A stretch of 38,175 nucleotides of DNA, taken from Oscillospiraceae bacterium (GTDB taxonomy: Bacteria > Bacillota > Clostridia > Oscillospirales > JAAYXM01). Shown piece after piece: positions 14,627 to 22,772 of this stretch. A program made the position numbers and the translations under genes. A model generated the notes under the pieces. The model saw only the letters and a program-made list of their open reading frames with translations. It had not been told where the DNA came from and did no database searches. The first letter of the stretch is position 1. Every line of letters begins with the position of its first letter. The stretch spans positions 1 through 38,175 of the forward strand of contig JAFQME010000030.1 in the NCBI GenBank assembly GCA_017421025.1, given 5' to 3'.

Positions 14627-14863
14627 ATGTGTCATCTTTGCGATTGTCTGAACGGCCTTTTTGGCTGCGGTAACAGCGCAACCGAGTCTTGCTACGATGA
14701 GGTTGAAACCAACATCGTTTGCGGCAACTGCCAGTGTGGAGAGGATACCTCTTGCGGTTGCTCCGGTAATTCGGGGAGTGTTTGCGGCTGCCAGTCGAAT
14801 TGCGGCTGTAACTGCAACTGCGGTTGCAATTGCGGATGCAACAGCTGCGGTCGCTGCGGCTAA
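14627..14863 (+). CDS. Small cysteine-rich protein (21 Cys in 78 residues)
   Basis: The 78-residue product starts at ATG 14627, six bases after GGTGGG, and ends before a strong terminator. It has 21 cysteines (27%), first in MCHLCDC, then spaced singles, then a dense C-terminal run of CGCN-type repeats (about residues 53-78). There is no signal peptide, membrane segment or basic leader. Such composition suits a metal-thiolate (metallothionein-like) protein or a cross-linked structural or coat protein. A modified-peptide precursor is possible, but no modifying enzyme is adjacent. No named family was recognised. The third-position pattern and codon-level repeats suggest growth by internal duplication. 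Confidence 0.7.
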   Translation: MCHLCDCLNGLFGCGNSATESCYDEVETNIVCGNCQCGEDTSCGCSGNSGSVCGCQSNCGCNCNCGCNCGCNSCGRCG

Positions 14864-14873
14864 ACACTGAGTC

Positions 14874-14908
14874 AAAGACCCTCGGCAGAAAAGCCGAGGG
14901 TCTTTTCT
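14874..14908 (+). terminator. Intrinsic terminator after the Cys-rich gene
   Basis: AGACCCTCGGC (14876-14886) pairs with GCCGAGGGTCT (14893-14903), followed by TTTCTATT. Confidence 0.9.
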
Positions 14909-14909
14909 A

Positions 14910-14938
14910 TTGCATTGAGTGAGAAAAAATGATACAAT
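14910..14938 (+). promoter_or_regulatory. Promoter of the femAB-like pair
   Basis: TTGCAT (14910-14915), a 17-base spacer and TACAAT (14933-14938), 34 bases before the first start codon. Confidence 0.7.
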
Positions 14939-14972
14939 AATAATAACTATGGTTTGAGATAGGACTGAAAGT

Positions 14973-16001
14973 ATGTATCGATTCATTACAGAAGCAGAAG
15001 TGCCTCTCTACGAAGCGTTCATTGCCTCGCATCCAAGGGGCCATTTTTTGCAGACCTATGCATGGGCGTGCTTTAAGACAAAAGGAAATCCGAACGTGTT
15101 GGCATCGTTTGACGAGAACGGGAAGATTCGGGGCGGGATGAGTTTGTTCTCCGCAAAAGCGCCCATTCTTTCCACCTGCACGGTATACAGTCCCCGTGGC
15201 CCGGTGTGTGATGATGATCCGGAAGTGATCGGGGAGCTTGTGAGTGGTGCGAAAGAATATGCCCGCTCGGTTGGCGCATATCAGCTCACAGTGGATCCGG
15301 ATGCACGGGCAGAGGATGCGTTTGTATCTGCTTTGCAGGATGCAGGCTTTGGCTTGGGAGACAATGTGGTGGACAATGCGATTTTGCAGCCGCTTTCGGT
15401 TTATCGCATCAATCTGGCAGGAAAAGGGGAGGAAGAACTCCTTGCTTCTTACCACTCCAAAACCAGATACAGTGTGCGTGCCGCACTTGCATCGAATGCA
15501 ACCTGGCGGATTGCCGGGAAAGAAGAACTCCCGAAATTCCAAACCCTGTTGGAGCAGACCGGAGCAAAGGACGGATTCCACGTCCGTCCGATTCAGTATT
15601 TATATGAGATGTGTGATGCGCTTGGGCCCGAGCGGTTTCTCCTGTTCCTGGTGGAAGTGGAGGGTGTTGCGGTAGCAGGTTCCATCTTACTTCGTGTCGG
15701 AGAAAAAACCTGGCATCTCCTTGGCGGTTGCAGTGGAGAACACAAAGAAGTCCAACCCAATTACCTGATGCAGTGGGCGATGCAAACCTGGTCCATTGAG
15801 CAGGGATGTACCTTATATGATATGCGAGGGGTAGCAGGCGAGCAGGACAAGACCACCCCGCTCGAAGGCCTCCTTCGTTTCAAAAAACGATTCGGCGGTG
15901 AGTTGGTGCCGTTGGTGGGGCGAATGGACCTCCTCCTGACCCCGTGGAAGCGTACCGCCATTGATTTTTTGCGGAAAGTCAAACATCTTGTGAGAAAGTG
16001 A
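14973..16001 (+). CDS. FemAB-family peptidoglycan-bridge aminoacyltransferase, copy 1
   Basis: The 342-residue protein belongs to the FemABX group, which uses aminoacyl-tRNA to add amino acids to the peptide stem of lipid II at the inner membrane face. Family marks include HPRGHFLQTYAWACFK near the start, the VYSPRGPV strand, the SKTRYSVRAA loop (about residue 164) and YDMRGVAGEQD near the end. The two acetyltransferase-like (GNAT) halves are both complete. It is nine bases upstream of a homologous second copy, as expected when successive residues of a bridge are added by separate enzymes. Which amino acid it uses is not visible. Confidence 0.9.
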   Translation: MYRFITEAEVPLYEAFIASHPRGHFLQTYAWACFKTKGNPNVLASFDENGKIRGGMSLFSAKAPILSTCTVYSPRGPVCDDDPEVIGELVSGAKEYARSVGAYQLTVDPDARAEDAFVSALQDAGFGLGDNVVDNAILQPLSVYRINLAGKGEEELLASYHSKTRYSVRAALASNATWRIAGKEELPKFQTLLEQTGAKDGFHVRPIQYLYEMCDALGPERFLLFLVEVEGVAVAGSILLRVGEKTWHLLGGCSGEHKEVQPNYLMQWAMQTWSIEQGCTLYDMRGVAGEQDKTTPLEGLLRFKKRFGGELVPLVGRMDLLLTPWKRTAIDFLRKVKHLVRK

Positions 16002-16010
16002 GTAAATCCG

Positions 16011-17072
16011 ATGATCCGTTATGTGAAAGACAGTTGGGAGACCAAATACGAAGCATTCATCTCCGCACATCCCAAGGGGCATTTTGTGAAATCCCTGAAA
16101 TGGGCGGAGTTTAAGAAGCCATGGAAAGTAAAGGTGTTTGTGTCTGTCGATGAAAACGACAACATCCGTGGCAGTATGATGATTTACATCAGCCGGATTC
16201 CCAAAACCAAGTACACCCATATGTATTGCCCCCGTGGCCCTGTGGTGGACGACGGCGATGCGGCAACCCTGAAAGAACTGTGCGATGAAGCACGGAAAAT
16301 TGCAAAAGAGTTCCATGCGTATGAACTCTCCATTGATCCGGATATCACCGAAAAAGACACCGGCTACTATGCAGATTTGGTGCGTGCAGGGTTTGCACTC
16401 AACAACACCAAACGCCGTCCTGAGTATTTGCAGGCACGTTATGTCTTCCGTTTATATATGGAAGGGATGACCGCAGATGAGATTTTTGCAAACTTTCATT
16501 CCAAGACCCGTTACAATGTGCGCCTTGCCACCCGTAAGGAGGTCACCTGTCGGATTGGTACCAAAGAAGATCTCCCGGCGTTTGTGGAAGTGATGAAAGA
16601 AACCGCCGTGCGTGACGGATTCCTCGCACGTTCGCTTTCCTATTTCGAAGAGATGTACGATATTTTAGGCCCTGAGCATCTGCGCCTGTATTTAATGGAA
16701 TTTGGCGGCGAAGCCATCGCAGGTGCAATCACCATTTATTACGGAGACAAGATGTGGTATCTCTATGGCGCAAGCAGTAACCGTGAGCGCAACCGCATGC
16801 CCAACTACCTCATGCAGTGGGAAATGATCCAATGGGCGGTGGAGAAGGGATGCCGTATTTACGACTTCCGTGGTGTCACGGGCGACATGGAAAAGACCTT
16901 CCTGGACGGGCTGATTCGCTTCAAAGCAGGGTTTGGTGCGGTGCAGGACGACTTTGTGGGCAAGATGGATATGATCTTCATGCCGGTGCGTGCCGAACTC
17001 ATTGAAATCGTGCAAACCGCTTATCGCTCGGTCGTACGCCGCATCGGAGTGCTCAAAAACAAGCGGAAATAA
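16011..17072 (+). CDS. FemAB-family peptidoglycan-bridge aminoacyltransferase, copy 2
   Basis: The 353-residue paralogue of the preceding gene shares its landmarks in the same order: HPKGHFVKSLKWAEFK, MYCPRGPVVDDGD, FHSKTRYNVRLATRKEV, PNYLMQWEMIQWAVEKGC and YDFRGVTGDMEKTF. It should act in the cytosol on lipid II with an aminoacyl-tRNA donor. The ribosome binding site is weak (GTGAG), so translation is probably coupled to copy 1. The pair suggests a two-step interpeptide bridge, or two isozymes of different specificity. The tRNA genes of the window are not linked to it. Confidence 0.9.
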   Translation: MIRYVKDSWETKYEAFISAHPKGHFVKSLKWAEFKKPWKVKVFVSVDENDNIRGSMMIYISRIPKTKYTHMYCPRGPVVDDGDAATLKELCDEARKIAKEFHAYELSIDPDITEKDTGYYADLVRAGFALNNTKRRPEYLQARYVFRLYMEGMTADEIFANFHSKTRYNVRLATRKEVTCRIGTKEDLPAFVEVMKETAVRDGFLARSLSYFEEMYDILGPEHLRLYLMEFGGEAIAGAITIYYGDKMWYLYGASSNRERNRMPNYLMQWEMIQWAVEKGCRIYDFRGVTGDMEKTFLDGLIRFKAGFGAVQDDFVGKMDMIFMPVRAELIEIVQTAYRSVVRRIGVLKNKRK

Positions 17073-17073
17073 C

Positions 17074-17102
17074 TTGCATTTTGGCAAAATTTGTGTTAAA
17101 CT
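17074..17102 (+). promoter_or_regulatory. Promoter of putP
   Basis: TTGCAT (17074-17079), a 17-base spacer and TAAACT (17097-17102) with a TGT extended -10, beginning two bases after the preceding stop codon. Confidence 0.65.
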
Positions 17103-17138
17103 CTTATTTAATCTTTAATTTTTTGGGAGGGATTTCTC

Positions 17139-18653
17139 ATGTCAGGCGAAGTTTTGGCATTTGCGCTGTATTTTGTGGCAATGCTCGCAATCGGCGTGTT
17201 TTTCTTCGTAAAGAGCAAATCAACAAACGATAAGGATTACTTCCTTGGCGGACGTAAAATGGGTCCGTGGGTCACCGCAATGAGTGCGCAGGCATCCGAT
17301 ATGTCCGCATGGCTGCTTATGGGTCTGCCCGGCTCGGTGATCGCATTCGGTCTGGGTCAGGCTTGGATTGGTATCGGTCTTGCAATCGGTACCGCACTCA
17401 ACTGGATCATCGTGGCTCGCCGCTTGCGTAAATTCTCTCGTGCGGCAGACGATGCGATTACCATGCCGCAGTATCTGACCAACCGCTTCATGGCGCAGAG
17501 CCCTGCGCTCAAGATCATCTGCGCAGTGGTCTTCCTCATCAGCTTCACCGTTTATGTTGCGTCCGCATTCTCCGCAGGTGCGCAGGTCTTCACTCAGCTC
17601 TTCCCGACACTTGCACCCAGCACTGCAATGATTATTTTCGCAGCAATCATTTTGGTCTACACCTTCCTTGGGGGTTATAAAGCTGTCTGTTGGACCGACT
17701 TTTTCCAGGGTCTTCTCATGTTGGTCGCAGTTCTCACTGTTCCGATTATGATTGTTGCTACCGGCAACACCGACGCATCGCTCCTCGGAGAGGTGGTCAC
17801 CGCAACCGACGGTACCGTATACTCCTTCACTGCAAACCTCTTCACCGCAGATTGGAAAGAAATCGTTTCGGGTCTTGCTTGGGGTCTCGGCTACTTTGGT
17901 ATGCCGCACATCATTGTCCGCTTCATGGGCATTGAGAAACCGAGTATGGTCAAAAAATCCGCAATTATCGCAATTGTTTGGGTTGTTCTTTCCCTTGGCG
18001 CAGTACTTCTCATTGCATACTTCGGAAGAATGTTTATGATGGATGGCGCATCTTTCGCTGAAAGCCTTCTCGCAAACGGCCAGCAGGAGCTCATCTTCGT
18101 AAAACTCGTCCGTCATATGTTCCCGTCCTTTATCGCAGGAATCCTGCTTGCAGCAATCATCGCAGCTTCCATGTCCACTGCGGACTCCCAGCTTTTGGTT
18201 GCATCCTCTTCGTTTACCAGTGATATCTACAAGCCCATCATCCGCAAGAACGCTTCCGATCAAGAGCTCCTTTGGATGGGACGCCTTGTTGTTATCATCG
18301 TCTCTGTGGTTGCATATTTCATCGCATCCTCCAAGGGCGAGGGCGCTGCAGCAATCATGAGCCTGGTTTCCAATGCATGGGCACTCTTCGGTGCAGCATT
18401 CGGTCCGGTCATCCTGCTCTCCCTCTTCTGGAAACGCTTTACTTACAAGGGCGCAATCGCCGGAATTGTTGCGGGCTCGATTGTGGACATCGTGTGGCTC
18501 GCATACCTCTCCTCCACCGGTATCTACGAAATCATTCCGGGCTTCATCGTTTGTGCAATTGTTGCGGTCGTGGTCTCTCTCCTCGACAAAGCACCGTCAA
18601 AAGAGGTGCTTGACCTGTACGCTCGTGCAACCGATAATTCGATTGACGATTAA
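17139..18653 (+). CDS. putP: Sodium/proline-type symporter (SSS family)
   Basis: The 504-residue membrane protein imports a solute, most likely proline, driven by sodium. The signature DYFLGGRKMGPWVTAMSAQ (residues 33-51) and SDMSAWLLMGLPG match PutP closely. The later AASMSTADSQLLVASSSFTSD includes sodium-site Ser/Thr residues in transmembrane segment 8, and about 13 hydrophobic segments span the length. The start follows GGGAGG. It is monocistronic with its own promoter and terminator. Codon use is strongly biased toward favoured codons, so expression may be high. Proline specificity is an inference from family resemblance; pantothenate or other SSS substrates are less likely. Confidence 0.92.
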   Translation: MSGEVLAFALYFVAMLAIGVFFFVKSKSTNDKDYFLGGRKMGPWVTAMSAQASDMSAWLLMGLPGSVIAFGLGQAWIGIGLAIGTALNWIIVARRLRKFSRAADDAITMPQYLTNRFMAQSPALKIICAVVFLISFTVYVASAFSAGAQVFTQLFPTLAPSTAMIIFAAIILVYTFLGGYKAVCWTDFFQGLLMLVAVLTVPIMIVATGNTDASLLGEVVTATDGTVYSFTANLFTADWKEIVSGLAWGLGYFGMPHIIVRFMGIEKPSMVKKSAIIAIVWVVLSLGAVLLIAYFGRMFMMDGASFAESLLANGQQELIFVKLVRHMFPSFIAGILLAAIIAASMSTADSQLLVASSSFTSDIYKPIIRKNASDQELLWMGRLVVIIVSVVAYFIASSKGEGAAAIMSLVSNAWALFGAAFGPVILLSLFWKRFTYKGAIAGIVAGSIVDIVWLAYLSSTGIYEIIPGFIVCAIVAVVVSLLDKAPSKEVLDLYARATDNSIDD

Positions 18654-18657
18654 AAAT

Positions 18658-18700
18658 CTCAAATCCCGACCCGCCTTGGGGTCGGGATTTTTCTTTTTTA
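18658..18700 (+). terminator. Intrinsic terminator after putP
   Basis: AAATCCCGACCC (18661-18672) pairs with GGGTCGGGATTT (18679-18690), followed by TTCTTTTTT. Confidence 0.92.
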
Positions 18701-18756
18701 TGGTTTGTCCAGTCATTGGAAAATGTCAAAACTGTAAAAAAATCGTAAAAAACATC

Positions 18757-18785
18757 TTGCAAGAATTGAAAAAATGCTTTAATAT
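18757..18785 (+). promoter_or_regulatory. Promoter of the large secreted protein gene
   Basis: TTGCAA (18757-18762), a 17-base spacer and TAATAT (18780-18785). Confidence 0.65.
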
Positions 18786-18802
18786 AATAATGTGTAAAAT
18801 GA

Positions 18803-18831
18803 GTGGCAAGAGATGGTAGTACTCTTGCCAC
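18803..18831 (+). promoter_or_regulatory. 5' leader hairpin, probable mRNA stabiliser
   Basis: A perfect 10-bp stem GTGGCAAGAG (18803-18812) with CTCTTGCCAC (18822-18831) lies about ten bases after the expected transcription start. It is followed by an unstructured AT-rich stretch and TTAGGAGG. There is no T tract, so it is not a terminator. Hairpins at the extreme 5' end commonly protect abundant mRNAs from decay. Confidence 0.55.
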
Positions 18832-18865
18832 AAACATTCTAAAAAATCTTTTAGGAGGAAAAAAC

Positions 18866-21800
18866 ATGAGATCATTTAGCACTAAGCGCATTCTCTCTCT
18901 GCTTGTTGCAGTCTGCATGCTGGTTGCAATGCTCCCGGCAAGCCTCATCAGCGCAAGCGCAGCAGAAGTCGGAACTGTGTATGAATACAAGTTCTGGGAC
19001 TGCATGACCGCCGAAGGCGCAACCGGCACAGGCACCGCTTTCTCCACCAGCTATCAGGCATCTCAGGATGCTAACGTTGGTTCTGCAAAGTGGATGCTCG
19101 GCCCCATCTCCAACAATGCATACGTAGTCAGCACCGCTCCGTACCACATCTTCGGCTTTGGTACCAAGGGTGGTTCCGACTCCATCACCTGGAAAATCGA
19201 AGTTCCGGAATCTGCTGAATACAAGGCAACCTGGAACATCACTGAGTACAGTTCTTCCGCTCCGGTAGATGTCTACCTCCACAAGGTCGGCACCGCAGAG
19301 AGCTACCTGTACACCGTTGATTACTCCGGCATCAGCTCTGCTGCCGCTCGTGCAGTCAGCACCGAGCATGTTATGCTCGAAGCCGGTGACTACTACCTCA
19401 CCGTTAAGCAGCTGGGCAATGGCAATGAAGCTTATCGTTACTTCACCCACAAGTCCTTCGCACTCGAAGTGACCGGTGCGTACAACTCCGCAGCAATCAG
19501 CGCGGTTGTTTTGGATCGCACCAACATGGCTCTGGGTATGGACAGCATCGAATTCATCACTCCGTCGGTCCTTCCGGCAGAAGCTGATGACGGCAGCGTT
19601 GTTTACACCTTCGAGTCTTCCGACGAAAACGTCGCAATCGTTGACGAAGACGGTCTGGTCATGCCGATCGGTCCGGGCTTTGCAACCATCACCGTTTCTG
19701 TCGAAAACGGCAAGTTTGCAACCGCAAACGTTTTGGTTACCGAAAACGTCACCTTTGAGTATGACTTCACCAAGGGTTACAGCGGCCCGTGGTCTTCCAG
19801 CTGGAAGGAACCGACCATGATTACCTACGGTAACACCATGAAGGGCAGCCCGGATGAAATCCACCTCCATGCGACCAACCTCGCAAACGGCGGTGAAGAA
19901 GTCACCACCGACCCGTGGGCATTCTATGCTCTCCATGGCGCAGCAACCCTCACCGGTTCTTCTTCCTTCGCAGGCTCCACCACCGCTCCTGGCATCGGCG
20001 CTCAGAACTGTGGTAAGGGCAGCATGCGTGGTTACACCTTCGTTGCAAAGAACGAAGGCGACGCAATCTCCTTCTCCATTCTGGTTCCGGCTGAAGGCAC
20101 CTTCATCCCGTCCGTTGACTACTCCCGTGGCAGCGGTTACGGTTCCGCAAGCATCTACCTCGCTCCGATCGATGCGGTCAACCCGATCGCTTCTGATTAC
20201 AAGCTTGGCGATATCAACCTCACTGCAGCTGCTCTGACCGACCATGTCACCACCGAGTTTGCTGAAGTTGAGCTCTCTGCAGGCGAATACATCGTCTCTC
20301 TGGCAGGTCCGGGCTGTACCGTTACCTTCTGGCAGAACTTCGCTCTGACCAACCCGAACGCTGTGAAGTCTGTTGCTTACACCCGCGATTCCCTCAACAT
20401 CGCTGTTGGCGAAACCGCTGAGGCTGCAACCGTCGTTCTCCCGGAATCCGCTCCGGACAAGTCCTTGACCTACACTTCCGACAGTGACTGTGTCACCATC
20501 AGCGAAGACGGCAAGGTCACCGGCGTTTCCAAGGGTACCGCAGTCATCACTGCTACCTCCAATGCAAACGACGCAATCCAGGATACCATCACCATCAATG
20601 TTGGCGAGAAGATCTTCCATTATAACTTCATGAAGTCTCATGGCTTCGGCCTCAAGCCGGCATACCGTGATGACAAGTATCTGAAGGATACCGTTTACTC
20701 CTCCGACTTCAAGTACACCCGCAGCGGTACCGCTGACGAAGTCGGCCTCTCCTATGAGTCCTACGGCTGGAAGATCGGCCCGACCGTCAACTCCTCCGAT
20801 TGGACTTGGTCCCAGTCCGCTGAAAGCCTCGGCTTGTTCGTCTATGTGAAGAACATCGAGGAAGATGCTGACGGCAATGCAATCGAAAACGGTTATGCTT
20901 CCATGCATCTGGATGTTCCGGTTGCAGGTAACTATGACCTGATCTCCGTCCATTCCGATTGGACCGGCGGCGCACCCTGCGATTACTACTTCGCACCGGT
21001 TTCCGCTGCAAACCCGATCGATGAACAGTACAAGGTTGGCTCTACCGACCATAAGGGCGATACCAACCAGAAGGTTGAAGAAGTTGTCGGCGAAGTCTCT
21101 GTTCTGACCGCAGGCGAATATGTCCTGACCTACTACAGTGAAGCTGCATCCCCGGTCTTCCTCTACGGCGTGACCCTGTCCGATGCAGACATCGTTGTTC
21201 CGGTTGAATCCGTCACCCTGGACAAGAGCGGCACCATTGCAATCGCAGGTGAAGAAACCGTCACCGCAACCGCAACCGTGCTCCCGGCAAACGCTTCCGA
21301 CAAGACCGTTACCTGGACCTCTTCCGACGATGAGATTGCTACCGTTGTTGACGGCGTTGTTACCCCGGTTGGCGCAGGTTATGCAACCATCACCGCAACC
21401 GCAAACGACGGCTCCGGCGCAAAGGCTTCCTTCATTGTTCAGTGCAACATGACCCTGAAGTACACCTATGACTTCTGGAATTCTATGAAGCCGCTGTACA
21501 ACACCTCTGACAAGGCAAACGTCATGGGTCCGAGAAATGGATTCGGCGCAAGCTATGCAGCAAGTGAAGCAGCAGGCTCCGCTCCGTGGATGTACTACGG
21601 CTCCAGCACCGGTTATGAATACTTCGATTACACCTCCTCCTCTTACGGCGGCTTCGGTGTCTTCGCTATGAACCACACTTCTCTCGGCTTCACCAACACC
21701 ATCAAGATCCGTGTTGACGAAGGTGCAAAGTACACCGGTATGCTCAAGATGTCCGACTGGTCGGCATCCAACAGCTTTGACGTTTACATTGCTCCGGTCA

Positions 21801-22507
21801 CCGCAGCTGACAAGACTGCTGACGAGTACAAGGTTGGCTCTTACACCCCGACCGGCGCAACCAATCACGGCTATGAGCTCCCGCTCAAGACCATGGATAT
21901 GCCGGCTGGCGAGTACTACGTCTCCTTCAAGCTCACCAAGGTCAACGGCGGCACTCTGATCGGTCTGTTCGATCTCAAGCTCTATGAATCCGGCGAGCTG
22001 GCTGCAGTCGAAGCTGCTGACATCACCGTCGGCACCACCAACGGCGCTTCCATCCGTACCTCCGGTGTTCAGGGCCTCCGCTTCGTTTCCAGCATCGCTA
22101 AGAGCGGCGACTTCGGTAAGGTTGTTGAATACGGTACTCTCTTGATCCCGACCGAATACCTCGGCACCAACGAACTCGTTCTCGGCTACAGAGCAGGCGA
22201 GAAGAAGTGCGCTGCACAGGTTCCGGCTGTGTATCTCTACACCGATACCGAAACCGAGACTTCCTTCACCGCTGTTCTCACCAACATCGCTGAAGAGAAT
22301 TACACCCGTGAGATCTCCGCTCGTGCTTATGCAATCTATGAAGATGCAAACGGCAACCGTCAGGTCGTTTACAGCGACGTCACCACCAGCCGCTCCCCGT
22401 ACACTGTTGCGAAGAACGGTCTTGCTGACGCAAGCGCTTCCGAGACTGACAAGGCGATCTTCCAGGCAATCGTTGACGCTGTTGAAAACCCCACCACTGA
22501 AGCTTAA
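18866..22507 (+). CDS. Very large secreted Ig-like (BIG2) repeat protein
   Basis: The 1213-residue protein starts at ATG 18866, seven bases after GGAGG. A signal peptide (residues 1-33, cleavage after ISASAA) is followed by alternating modules. Four beta-rich domains of about 180-200 residues share a YEYxFW-type start and a VPxxGxY strand (about 34-210, 297-500, 581-770, 862-1046). Between them are three bacterial Ig-like 2 domains (about 211-296, 501-580, 776-860), each with the ATITVS or ATITAT ending. The C-terminal part (about 1050-1213, with GLRFVSSIAKSGD and ISARAYAIYED) recurs in clostridial exoproteins. No enzyme motif, SLH repeat or sortase signal was seen. Codon bias indicates high expression. 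A 35-residue peptide gene follows in the same transcript. Confidence 0.85.
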   Translation: MRSFSTKRILSLLVAVCMLVAMLPASLISASAAEVGTVYEYKFWDCMTAEGATGTGTAFSTSYQASQDANVGSAKWMLGPISNNAYVVSTAPYHIFGFGTKGGSDSITWKIEVPESAEYKATWNITEYSSSAPVDVYLHKVGTAESYLYTVDYSGISSAAARAVSTEHVMLEAGDYYLTVKQLGNGNEAYRYFTHKSFALEVTGAYNSAAISAVVLDRTNMALGMDSIEFITPSVLPAEADDGSVVYTFESSDENVAIVDEDGLVMPIGPGFATITVSVENGKFATANVLVTENVTFEYDFTKGYSGPWSSSWKEPTMITYGNTMKGSPDEIHLHATNLANGGEEVTTDPWAFYALHGAATLTGSSSFAGSTTAPGIGAQNCGKGSMRGYTFVAKNEGDAISFSILVPAEGTFIPSVDYSRGSGYGSASIYLAPIDAVNPIASDYKLGDINLTAAALTDHVTTEFAEVELSAGEYIVSLAGPGCTVTFWQNFALTNPNAVKSVAYTRDSLNIAVGETAEAATVVLPESAPDKSLTYTSDSDCVTISEDGKVTGVSKGTAVITATSNANDAIQDTITINVGEKIFHYNFMKSHGFGLKPAYRDDKYLKDTVYSSDFKYTRSGTADEVGLSYESYGWKIGPTVNSSDWTWSQSAESLGLFVYVKNIEEDADGNAIENGYASMHLDVPVAGNYDLISVHSDWTGGAPCDYYFAPVSAANPIDEQYKVGSTDHKGDTNQKVEEVVGEVSVLTAGEYVLTYYSEAASPVFLYGVTLSDADIVVPVESVTLDKSGTIAIAGEETVTATATVLPANASDKTVTWTSSDDEIATVVDGVVTPVGAGYATITATANDGSGAKASFIVQCNMTLKYTYDFWNSMKPLYNTSDKANVMGPRNGFGASYAASEAAGSAPWMYYGSSTGYEYFDYTSSSYGGFGVFAMNHTSLGFTNTIKIRVDEGAKYTGMLKMSDWSASNSFDVYIAPVTAADKTADEYKVGSYTPTGATNHGYELPLKTMDMPAGEYYVSFKLTKVNGGTLIGLFDLKLYESGELAAVEAADITVGTTNGASIRTSGVQGLRFVSSIAKSGDFGKVVEYGTLLIPTEYLGTNELVLGYRAGEKKCAAQVPAVYLYTDTETETSFTAVLTNIAEENYTREISARAYAIYEDANGNRQVVYSDVTTSRSPYTVAKNGLADASASETDKAIFQAIVDAVENPTTEA

Positions 22508-22544
22508 TCACAAATCGTTGAGTACAGAAAGGATAGATAATGCT

Positions 22545-22652
22545 ATGAAAAACATTTATGAAGCACCCGAACTGAGCATCGATCGTTTCTTGACCGACGA
22601 TGTGATGACCGCTTCTTTCGGCGATAACGATCTCGCTGATCCGTGGGCATAA
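22545..22652 (+). CDS. 35-residue acidic peptide gene
   Basis: A short frame encodes 35 residues beginning MKNIYEAPELSIDRF and ending NDLADPWA. It is preceded by AAAGGA (22528-22533) and followed at once by a strong terminator. The two-codon frame ATG-CTA-TGA at 22540 overlaps its start, suggesting translational coupling. The peptide is acidic, lacks a signal sequence, and has a pattern (YEAPEL, then a DDVMTAS stretch) that I associate with abundant uncharacterised short proteins of gut Clostridia. A role as signalling peptide, modified-peptide precursor or partner of the upstream giant protein is speculative. Coding status is supported by strong favoured-codon use and position. Confidence 0.7.
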   Translation: MKNIYEAPELSIDRFLTDDVMTASFGDNDLADPWA

Positions 22653-22663
22653 TCAGTTAAGAA

Positions 22664-22702
22664 TGAGAGGACGAAACCTTAGGGTTTCGTCCTCTTTTTT
22701 TA
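22664..22702 (+). terminator. Intrinsic terminator after the peptide gene
   Basis: A perfect 13-bp stem (22666-22678 with 22683-22695) around TTAG, followed by seven T residues. Confidence 0.93.
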
Positions 22703-22714
22703 TTGGAATTGCTA

Positions 22715-22743
22715 TTGTATTTGACATGGTGTTGTGATATGAT
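22715..22743 (+). promoter_or_regulatory. Promoter of the beta-propeller-like gene
   Basis: TTGTAT (22715-22720), a 17-base spacer and TATGAT (22738-22743). A consensus TTGACA at 22721 has no -10 at a usable distance. Confidence 0.55.
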
Positions 22744-22772
22744 GTCGATAGCAAAAATCGGGAGGGATTTTG

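Noticed and set aside
14407..14673. 88-codon frame crossing the 14489 terminator
   Set aside because: It spans a strong terminator and overlaps the start of the Cys-rich gene without its own binding site.
18872..21868. 998-codon open frame on the minus strand opposite the large secreted protein
   Set aside because: It mirrors the strong codon bias of the real gene, has no ribosome binding site, and its product has no domain pattern.
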